The notes below the pieces were generated by a model. That model was not told the DNA's origin. It ran no database searches and was given only the letters and a program-made list of their open reading frames with translations. A DNA stretch of 21,956 nucleotides, from assembly GCA_964468755.1 (NCBI GenBank), contig CAYXWH010000030.1, positions 1-21,956 on the forward strand, in the 5' to 3' direction. The DNA is from CAYXWH01 sp964468755 (GTDB taxonomy: Bacteria; Chloroflexota; Dehalococcoidia; Dehalococcoidales; RBG-16-60-22). Shown here piece after piece: positions 15,222-21,304 of this stretch (the first letter of the stretch is position 1; each line of letters begins with the position of its first letter). The position numbers were made by a program, and so were the translations under genes.

Positions 15222-17168
15222 TCACACACCTCCCAGTTTACCGGCCTTTTTTAGTTCATCGGCTACCTGTTTAAGGTCCAGTTCTTCAAGACATCTCCGG
15301 GTGGGGAAACTGGTCTCCTTATCCCAGTTATTCAACTCATAATACTCATCAAGCATATTGTCCCATTTTTCCTTATCCAGCTTCCAGTCCTTAATCGAAC
15401 CGGTCGGTATCGGCTCTTCCATGTCTCTTGGCGGGGGATAATCATCTTTCCGGCTTAAGTTGGTATGGAGTAAGTTAAATGCCTTTTCCACATTCAGCAT
15501 TCTGGTTCCGGCCCTTCTCAGGTCACTCTCGGTCGTTTCCCATCCGGTGGCTGCCGAATATAATTCGGCCATTTCCGGAAAACCAATCAGCTTGGGACCG
15601 ACCCAGGTAGTCACGAAATGGCATAAACCCATGGAGTTACTAATGCGGTGTAACCTATCGAAGTAACTGACCAGCCTGGCTTTGCCCTCATAGGCAGTGG
15701 GGTCATTAACGGTAGAAACTCCATCATAGACTTTCTTAGCCAGTTCCGGGTCTTCAAAACCGGGAAATGTCTCAAGGACGGGAGACCCCGTAGTATGTCC
15801 CCCTCCCCTGGTGGCGACACAAGCGCCAAGCCCCCACCCGATAGAGCCCCGGATAACTTCGTACAGGTCTTGCCCCTTCACGTGCATGGCATAATAATCG
15901 CTCCCCCTGCCCAACATCCTGGCGGCACGGGCACAACCCTCTCCGAGGATATTGCCAAAACCTTCCCGATACGCAATCTTCCGGGTCAGCTCGAGGATGA
16001 CAGCCGCATCACCCCACTCCAGTTTAAGCCCGTCAGTATCCTCCTCCTTGAGGATACCTCTCTGGTAGCATTCCATTGCCCAGCCGATGGTACCGGCAGG
16101 GTTGTCTATATCCAGCCCCAGCTGGTTGCAATACGCATTCATTTTTATGACAAAAGTGGGGTCATCCACTCCCAATTTACCAGCAAAGTTGGCCAGAGCC
16201 TCAAACTGATACCCCTCCGTGGTTAACCCGGAATAGGGGCCGCGGTCTATCCGGTAGTAACGGCTACAACCTATGGGACAACCCATATAGCGAATATTTC
16301 TCACCATATGTTTTGCCTGTACATCCTCCTGATTAATCCTGGCATATAATTCATCCGGAAGTGTTAGGTACTGAAAGTTCTTGTACGGTATGCCACAAAC
16401 TGACTGTTTTTGTTCCAGACATGCCGAAGTTCCCAGCTTCCTCATTGATTCGGTGTTTTTCACGGAAAGGAATCGCTCACGCAGTTCGTCTACCGCTCTC
16501 ATAAATCTGGGACCATCAGCAACCTCAATGGCACCGCTCCCCCTTACCGCAATTGCCTTGAGGTTCTTGGACCCCATTACTCCACCAAAACCGCATCTCC
16601 CGAAAGCCCTGCCCTTGTTCTGGATGATACATGCCCCTCTGACGATATTTTCCCCGGCCGGCCCAATAGAGAGTACGTGTATCTCCCCGTCGCCCAGCTC
16701 ATTTCTTATGGCGTCAACCGTGTCCCACGTGGTTTTACCCCAGAGATGGGTGGCATCCCGTATCTCGATATGCTCATCATCTATCCAGAGGTAAACCGGC
16801 TTCCTTGCCTTCCCCTGGAGGATAATATGGTCGTACCCGGCAAACTTAAGCTCCGGGCCAAAACGGGAATCAGAGTTAGCGCTGCCGACTCCCAGAGTCA
16901 ACGCATTCTTTGACCCTGCCGAAACCCGGGAAGCCCCCGGAGCCATGGTTCCCACCAGGGGACCGGCGCCAAAGGTCAATAGGTTAGCCGGCGCGTATGG
17001 GGTTATCCAGGGCTTGACTTCGTTATAGAGTATCCACTGGTCTATGCCTCCTCCCCCCAGCCACTGCCGTGCGCATTTCATGGTTGGTTCAAGGGAAATG
17101 CTCGCCGAGGATAAATCGACTCGCAGTATTTTACCGGCATAGCCATACATACCATTATTATTTTTCAT
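15222..17168 (-). CDS. Tungsten-type aldehyde:ferredoxin oxidoreductase (AOR)
   Basis: A 648-residue member of the AOR family, which oxidises aldehydes (or related carbonyls) to acids using a W- or Mo-bis-pterin centre and gives low-potential electrons to ferredoxin. The N-terminal domain opens with MYGYAGKILRVDLSS; GFGGVMGSKNLKAIAVRG (193-210) and ATRGGGHTTGSP (452-463) are family pterin-site regions. Cluster ligands are expected as CxxCxxxC plus a late Cys; C297, C301 and C516 are present but the first position is Y294, an unusual change. ATG 17168 overlaps the upstream ferredoxin by 11 bases, with AAGGA about 8 bases before it. The ferredoxin partner and downstream dehydrogenases suggest the aldehyde comes from an alcohol substrate. 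It is not of the BamB type by any feature I can see. Confidence 0.88.
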   Translation of the reverse strand: MKNNNGMYGYAGKILRVDLSSASISLEPTMKCARQWLGGGGIDQWILYNEVKPWITPYAPANLLTFGAGPLVGTMAPGASRVSAGSKNALTLGVGSANSDSRFGPELKFAGYDHIILQGKARKPVYLWIDDEHIEIRDATHLWGKTTWDTVDAIRNELGDGEIHVLSIGPAGENIVRGACIIQNKGRAFGRCGFGGVMGSKNLKAIAVRGSGAIEVADGPRFMRAVDELRERFLSVKNTESMRKLGTSACLEQKQSVCGIPYKNFQYLTLPDELYARINQEDVQAKHMVRNIRYMGCPIGCSRYYRIDRGPYSGLTTEGYQFEALANFAGKLGVDDPTFVIKMNAYCNQLGLDIDNPAGTIGWAMECYQRGILKEEDTDGLKLEWGDAAVILELTRKIAYREGFGNILGEGCARAARMLGRGSDYYAMHVKGQDLYEVIRGSIGWGLGACVATRGGGHTTGSPVLETFPGFEDPELAKKVYDGVSTVNDPTAYEGKARLVSYFDRLHRISNSMGLCHFVTTWVGPKLIGFPEMAELYSAATGWETTESDLRRAGTRMLNVEKAFNLLHTNLSRKDDYPPPRDMEEPIPTGSIKDWKLDKEKWDNMLDEYYELNNWDKETSFPTRRCLEELDLKQVADELKKAGKLGGV

Positions 17169-17475
17169 CTCTTGTCCTTCCCGGTATGTTCTGCGGGATG
17201 TCTTTTTCCAAAAGAGTCTTTAGTTCATCATGCATCAAAACACTACAATATTTGAGGCATAAGGGCTGGTCTTCTCCTTCACATCCATCACAGGCTAGAT
17301 GACCTTTCTCGTCAGCAGTATACAATGAAATGGCGAAGCCTAACTCCTCCGGTCTATCCATAATTTCTATGCTTGACAGGCTCGGGCTGAATACGCGACG
17401 GTGATGATATGAGCAGGCTATTTCGCATATCCGGCACCCTCCGCACCCCTTGGTCTCAAAAACTAATTTGGCCAT
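17158..17475 (-). CDS. 2x[4Fe-4S] ferredoxin subunit of AOR
   Basis: A 105-residue iron-sulfur protein with two clusters of four cysteines: C11, C14, C17, C21 and C62, C65, C73, C77. The second has a C-x2-C-x7-C-x3-C spacing, as in HycB/dimethylsulfoxide-reductase-type electron-transfer subunits. It overlaps the AOR gene by 11 bases and is the first gene of the operon, so it probably takes electrons directly from AOR. The start is ATG 17475; an AGGAG lies a rather long 13-14 bases upstream. No full promoter was recognised ahead of it, although TATTAT occurs at 17530-17525 on the same strand. Confidence 0.85.
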   Translation of the reverse strand: MAKLVFETKGCGGCRICEIACSYHHRRVFSPSLSSIEIMDRPEELGFAISLYTADEKGHLACDGCEGEDQPLCLKYCSVLMHDELKTLLEKDIPQNIPGRTRDEK

Positions 17476-17627
17476 GATTAATTCTCTGTCTCCTGCGGTA
17501 GTTTATCTGGCAAATGTCTCACTTATAATAGACCTGTTTACCAGTTAATTCTCTCTTGCTGGCTATTACAGTAAGTCAGGTAGGAAGGTAGCTATTTGAG
17601 GAACCGCCACCAGCAAAGTGTTGTCAA

Positions 17628-18116
17628 TCAGTGAAACGGGACATTTCATGAGCCGAACACTTTTGCATAATTAAATGGCATTAGCAAGCTCCCTTAAGGT
17701 ACCTGCTGTAGTCCTTACGATGAGTGATTGTTTGTATTTGCACCTCCTTTCTACTTTGTAAGATTTCCTCTCTCCCGCCGTGAAGGATACCAACGGGCGT
17801 CAGGTTGCTGAGCGCCTTATGATAGCGACGGTGGTTTTAGTAGTCAACGAAGTCGGAGATGGCTTTTCCCAGATGGCTGGGGAGCTCATAGGGTAGCTGG
17901 TTTACCTCTCGCTTTAATGACTGCTGATAGCGTTCCACCTTGTCGTTAGTCTGCGGGTGGTATGGCGCCGCCAAAATATGCCCGATTCCCACCAAGTTCA
18001 AATAGTCCCGGAAGTCCCGGACTCGCTTCTTTCACCTTTGATCAGTCTAGTATCTCTTAGGAGCCACCCTGAAACGTACGGTTGTTGTGGCTCTTCTTGT
18101 GTCCCATTATCGCTGA
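17628..18116 (-). mobile_element. Decayed insertion sequence with imperfect terminal repeats
   Basis: A 0.5-kb remnant. The ends TCAGTGAAACGGGACA (17628-17643) and, on the opposite strand, TCAGCGATAATGGGACA (18116-18100) match as an imperfect inverted repeat with one extra base. Between them lies only the last third of a transposase (17681-18031). No flanking target duplication was seen. It is an internally deleted and inactive copy. Confidence 0.5.
17681..18031 (-). pseudogene. C-terminal remnant of an rve-type (DDE) transposase
   Basis: The minus strand encodes about 115 residues from the last part of an integrase-core transposase. The hallmark is AAPYHPQTNDKVERYQQSLK, where the E of DKVERY is the third acid of the DDE triad. 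Just downstream, FVDY is followed by an in-frame TAA (17839-17837) where the family has a second tyrosine, then NHRRYHKAL continues in the same frame, and the frame ends at TAA 17683-17681. The first two catalytic acids are absent because the gene is cut at about 18031. IS481- or IS3-like; exact family not determined. Confidence 0.7.
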
Positions 18117-18273
18117 CGGTCTACCTGGTTCTGAATGGCAGATTATAAAGATAGAATATTTGAAGTATCGATAAAATACCGGACAACTCCGGCAAGCTAT
18201 TTTGGTTCGGGATTATATCAACCCCTATCGTGGCTGTCAACTTGTCCGGACACTATTCCGTTACCGGACTTTC

Positions 18274-18301
18274 CAGCTTTACGAGACTGTAAGCTGTTTT
18301 T
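18274..18301 (+). terminator. Weak hairpin plus T-run
   Basis: CAGCTTTAC (18274-18282) and GTAAGCTG (18289-18296) form an 8-bp stem with one bulged T and a 6-base loop, followed by TTTTT. No plus-strand gene precedes it, so it may be a relic. Confidence 0.35.
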
Positions 18302-18388
18302 AACCATATTGTAAGCATTATTAACTGTTTATTAATGCTATCTTTAATGCAAGTATTGTAGAATGATGGTTACAACTCCGGTGCCAGG

Positions 18389-18439
18389 GCTGGTGCTGGA
18401 GCTGGGGCTGGGGCTGATGTTGGAGCTAACATCAGCCCC
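18389..18439 (+). repeat. GCTGGN hexamer run ending in a perfect 12-bp hairpin
   Basis: Four perfect units of GCTGGN (18389-18412) decay into GCTGAT, GTTGGA and GCTAAC. The last units form one arm of an exact 12-bp stem: 18410-18421 pairs with 18428-18439 around the 6-base loop GGAGCT. A weakly T-rich TTAATACTTTAT follows. Confidence 0.6.
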
Positions 18440-18755
18440 TTAATACTTTATAACCCGGATTGTTTGACTGATATGCGCCCGGCAAACTTGCCCAGCCATA
18501 ATCTATGGGAAAGGTTATACCGGCAGGTCTGTGGGCAACCACCCCACTTTATCCACATCAATTTAGTCAGCACGGTTATCCACCTCTGTTTTTAGCTTGC
18601 TGATTGTATTCTGTTCAATACCGCCGCTACCCTCAGGCAAGACTTCGAGACCGAAACGGCGAACGACTATGGAATGCCACCGGTATTCACCAGGTCTGCT
18701 AGCTCTTCGCCATGTCCCGTTTCCACAGTCGCTGGTTAATCCCTTCTTTTGCCCA

Positions 18756-18783
18756 TTGACACTTCGTATAGAATAGATACAAT
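18756..18783 (+). promoter_or_regulatory. Sigma70-type promoter ahead of a structured leader
   Basis: TTGACA (18756-18761), a 16-base spacer, then TACAAT (18778-18783). The start would be near 18790. It is the only convincing promoter before the amidohydrolase gene at 18991, yet a strong terminator stands between them. Confidence 0.6.
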
Positions 18784-18789
18784 AACAGT

Positions 18790-18913
18790 AACCGGAACTA
18801 CACAACATGCATTGACCAATAGAGTCTTTGGTATTGATATGAATAGTTCTGAAATGGGGAAAAAAGACACCGGCACCTGTCATATAAACCGGCAGTGCCG
18901 GTGTCTTTTTTTT
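18790..18913 (+). ncRNA. Candidate small RNA or attenuated leader, about 124 nt
   Basis: The segment is bounded by a good promoter and a near-perfect intrinsic terminator and has no convincing gene. It can fold into GAACTA/TAGTTC (18795-18800 with 18844-18849), enclosing ACCAA/TTGGT (18815-18819 with 18828-18832), before the terminator hairpin. A second copy of ACCGGCA (18888-18894) lies in the terminator loop and could compete for the right arm. It may be an independent small RNA, or the regulatory leader of the amidohydrolase gene 78 bases beyond. No known riboswitch class was recognised. Confidence 0.35.
18860..18913 (+). terminator. Very strong intrinsic terminator
   Basis: GACACCGGCAC (18866-18876) pairs exactly with GTGCCGGTGTC (18895-18905). 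Flanking A6 and T8 extend the stem to 17 bp. The 18-base loop contains CCGGCA again. The A/T flanks make it able to terminate from both strands. Confidence 0.9.
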
Positions 18914-18990
18914 GCCAGGAAAGGGGGTAAGGACAACCAACGATCTATCTTTTGTAGCATGGCCTGAAGTTATACCTGATGGAGGTTCGT

Positions 18991-20013
18991 ATGAAGAAAA
19001 TTGACCTTGAAGCCCATTTTTACACGCGAGAATATCAGGAGTTTCTGCTGGCGCGAAAGGAGATACCCAGAGAGGAGTTGTATAAGGGGTATATAAGGCT
19101 CTGGTATGAGCACGATGTATGGGAACCGCACGGAGTGGGCCTTGAAGATAGCTTGCTGGACCTGGCTGATGGCAGACTGAAGGATATGGACAAAGCTGGT
19201 ATTGATATGCAGGTGCTCACCCTATCCGCTCCCGGCTGTGAACAATTCAGTCCGGAAGACGGCACCGCCCTCGCCAGGAAAACCAATGACGAGCTCTCCA
19301 TGGTAGTTAAGAAATACCCGGACAGGTTTATCGGGCTGGCAGCCCTGGCACTTCAGAGCCCCAACGAGGCTGCGGACGAACTGGAAAGAGCCGTGACGGA
19401 GCTGGGTCTCAAGGGAGCCAAGATACACTCACATGTCGGTGATACCTATCTCGATGATGAAAAATACTGGACTATCCTGGAAAGAGCGGAAAAGCTGGAT
19501 GTGCCACTATACTTGCACCCGATGGTTCCCAGTCGTTCCATGCTGAAACCGTATAACGATTATGGCTTTGCCCTGACGGGTCCCATTCTGGGCTTTGGCG
19601 CGGAAACAGCTTTACAAGCCATGCGCCTGATATATAGCGGTGTCTTTGATAAATACCCCAGACTGAAGATTATTCTGGGGCATCTGGGTGAGGGCTTGAT
19701 ATTCTGGATATACCGTATCGACTTTGCTTTTCGAAAGCCGTGGGTAGATGAAGAGATAAAGCCCAAAATTCAGAGACCACCCAGTGAGTATATCCGAAAT
19801 AATTTCTTTATAACCACCAGCGGCATGTTTGCCGTGCCCGCATTTTCGTGCGTGTTCCAGGAAATCGGCGCCGACCGGATGATGTTTGCCGTTGATTACC
19901 CATACGAGGAATGTGAAGAGGCAGTCCGCTTTATGGAGAGGGTGCCCATATCGGATATTGATAAGGAAAAGATTTATCACCTTACCGCGGAGAGGCTTTT
20001 CAAGATGGGCTAG
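18991..20013 (+). CDS. Amidohydrolase-2 family, resorcylate-decarboxylase-like
   Basis: A 340-residue TIM-barrel metalloenzyme of the amidohydrolase-2 (ACMSD/gamma-resorcylate decarboxylase) family. The metal site reads E7-A-H9 near the N-terminus, H176 in LYLHP, H231 in GHLGE and D302 in FAVDYP. The E-x-H start and the NNFFITTSGMF...GADRMMF block are typical of non-oxidative aromatic acid decarboxylases more than of hydrolases. It probably removes CO2 from, or adds it to, a hydroxyaromatic ring; the substrate is not known. The start is ATG 18991, with GGAGG 5 bases upstream; the in-frame ATG at 18979 overlaps that ribosome site and is unlikely. It is transcribed alone, downstream of a terminator-bearing leader. 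Confidence 0.85.
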   Translation: MKKIDLEAHFYTREYQEFLLARKEIPREELYKGYIRLWYEHDVWEPHGVGLEDSLLDLADGRLKDMDKAGIDMQVLTLSAPGCEQFSPEDGTALARKTNDELSMVVKKYPDRFIGLAALALQSPNEAADELERAVTELGLKGAKIHSHVGDTYLDDEKYWTILERAEKLDVPLYLHPMVPSRSMLKPYNDYGFALTGPILGFGAETALQAMRLIYSGVFDKYPRLKIILGHLGEGLIFWIYRIDFAFRKPWVDEEIKPKIQRPPSEYIRNNFFITTSGMFAVPAFSCVFQEIGADRMMFAVDYPYEECEEAVRFMERVPISDIDKEKIYHLTAERLFKMG

Positions 20014-20094
20014 TATTTCAAATACAGGCAGGAAGCAGCCGTGATTTAAAGTTCCGAAGAAACATGGAGATTACATCTTCAGGACCAAGGCGGA

Positions 20095-20153
20095 TACCCG
20101 GTTAGTATGCGCTCAATATACCGGGTAACAATTGTAAAACGTTGTTACCCGGT
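20095..20153 (+). promoter_or_regulatory. Mutually exclusive hairpins after the amidohydrolase gene
   Basis: Three segments can pair two ways. TACCCGG (20095-20101) pairs with CCGGGTA (20121-20127), or ACCGGGTAACAA (20120-20131) pairs with TTGTTACCCGGT (20142-20153), a perfect 12-bp stem with a 10-base loop. The tail TTAGAATATT is a weak terminator tail. It can end the amidohydrolase message or act as a switch for what follows. Confidence 0.45.
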
Positions 20154-20246
20154 TTAGAATATTGAATAGATTACTACTGCACGAAACCGATACCGGGAAC
20201 AAGGGATGAAGAATGCAGCCAAAATAAATGGCGAGCTATTAGTAGC

Positions 20247-20519
20247 ATGAGAAAAAGCACCGGAATCACGGGCGGCTTCAGTGAATCTGAACTCCGCGAG
20301 TTGACTCATAAGCTTGGTGAGCGAGTCAAGGAGCTCAATTGTCTCTACGGTATTTCCAGGCTAGCCGAAGAGAGAAATCCATCAGTCGATACGATTCTGC
20401 AAGGTGTTATTGACCTTATCCCTCCATCCTGGCAATACCCCGAAGCTACCTGTGCCCGCATCAAACTAAAAAACAAACAATTCAAGACAGAAAACTTCCG
20501 GGAAACAAACTGGAAACAG
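20247..20519 (+). pseudogene. N-terminal piece of a sensor histidine kinase
   Basis: About 91 residues with the opening of a cytoplasmic sensor kinase. A helical ELRELTHKLGERVKELN leads into CLYGISRLAEER and then a GAF-like sensor segment IDLIPPSWQYPEATCARI and FKTENFRETNWKQ. In complete homologues (from memory) the sensor domain goes on and is followed by HisKA and ATPase domains. Here it stops at Q91 and the frame then runs into unrelated residues ending at 20567. The next bases encode the end of a response regulator in another frame. No clear Shine-Dalgarno site is seen for ATG 20247. Confidence 0.7.
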
Positions 20520-20718
20520 GCTGCTGGCCCTGTTGGTTCAGAACAAATACAGGGTTGTCCCTTATGACCGGATTATGGACGAGGTCTGGGGAAAAGAGTA
20601 TTCCGGTAAGACTGAGAGTATCCGGATATGCATCCGCCGCCTCCGCAAAAAGTTACAGGATAGCCCACCTAACATGCTAATCAACGAGCGCAGCCGGGGT
20701 TACATGCTTAAGAGCTAG
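20518..20718 (+). pseudogene. C-terminal winged-helix end of an OmpR/PhoB-type response regulator
   Basis: In the +1 frame from 20518 the sequence reads RLLALLVQNKYRVVPYDRIM, then the recognition-helix region SIRICIRRLRKKLQD, and the final wing NERSRGYMLKS with a stop at 20718. This is the last 66 residues of a Trans_reg_C DNA-binding domain. The receiver domain and the first strands of the output domain are missing. It has no ribosome site and is fused out of frame to the kinase fragment, so it should not be translated as such. Confidence 0.75.
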
Positions 20719-20811
20719 CACCGGGCCTAACGTACCAATCCCTCGATAATCATCAATACCATTTTTACCATTTATCTTATAATCGTTTCTGTTTTGTAAC
20801 AGTGTTAATCA

Positions 20812-20841
20812 TTGACAACAATTCCTGTATTTAGGTATAGT
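20812..20841 (+). promoter_or_regulatory. Promoter of the NrpR-like gene
   Basis: TTGACA (20812-20817) and TATAGT (20836-20841) are separated by 18 bases, with a start near 20848. It lies about 38 bases ahead of ATG 20879. No Shine-Dalgarno site is visible in that short leader. Confidence 0.6.
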
Positions 20842-20878
20842 AGGGTAACGGTAAGCTATTTCCGTCTTATGTTGTCTT

Positions 20879-21304
20879 ATGAGTTTTGAAACACCGGGTA
20901 TTGAGCGAAAAGTATTTTCCATCCTCAAAGTATTAGGCAACTCTCAGCAGGCGCTGGGGGCCAGGGTTATTGCCAGATGCCTGAAGGAACATGGCATCGA
21001 GCTGGGTGAGCGAGCTGTCAGATATCATCTCAGGCTGATGGATGAAAGAGGACTGACCCAGCTGGTAGGGAGAAGAGACGGCAGATCAATTACCGAGCTT
21101 GGGCTGATAGAGCTTAAGCGGGCATTGGTTATTGACAAAGTTGGATTTGCTTTCTCAAGGATTGAGACGCTTGCCTTCCGCACCAATTATGATTGGGATA
21201 AAAGTACGGGCTCCATACCGGTAAATGTCTCCTTCTTCCCGAAGGAATACTTCCGGAAGGCATTACACATAATGAAGCCCGTTTTCCAGTCGGGACTTCG
21301 CTGA
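20879..21304 (+). pseudogene. Truncated NrpR-like winged-helix regulator
   Basis: A 141-residue frame. Residues 1-80 form a winged-helix DNA-binding domain (ERAVRYHLRLMDERGL, then GRRDGRSITELG), and residues 87 onward start the NrpR effector domain (KVGFAFSRIETLAFRT, then a Gly-x-x-Pro-Val-Asn-Val-Ser strand). Full NrpR-like proteins have one or two complete effector domains of about 200 residues, so this one is cut shortly after the domain begins. NrpR proteins repress nitrogen-assimilation genes in response to 2-oxoglutarate. Here the glutamate-synthase-type frame that follows overlaps it in another phase, which suggests a deletion between neighbouring regulator and target genes. A DNA-binding fragment might still be made. 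Confidence 0.65.

Larger units (their letters stand above)
18117..18755. other. Intergenic stretch with secondary structure, no supported gene
   Basis: About 640 bases beside the insertion-sequence remnant. It contains a weak terminator-like hairpin (18274-18301), a GCTGGN hexamer run leading into a 12-bp hairpin (18389-18439), and several CCGGAC repeats (around 18182, 18245 and 18263). A 125-codon minus-strand frame at 18563-18940 was not accepted as a gene. Confidence 0.4.

Noticed and set aside
18563..18940. A 125-codon minus-strand open frame
   Set aside because: It reads straight through the intrinsic terminator and the promoter at 18756-18783, has no ribosome site that I can see, and its peptide is not recognisable.
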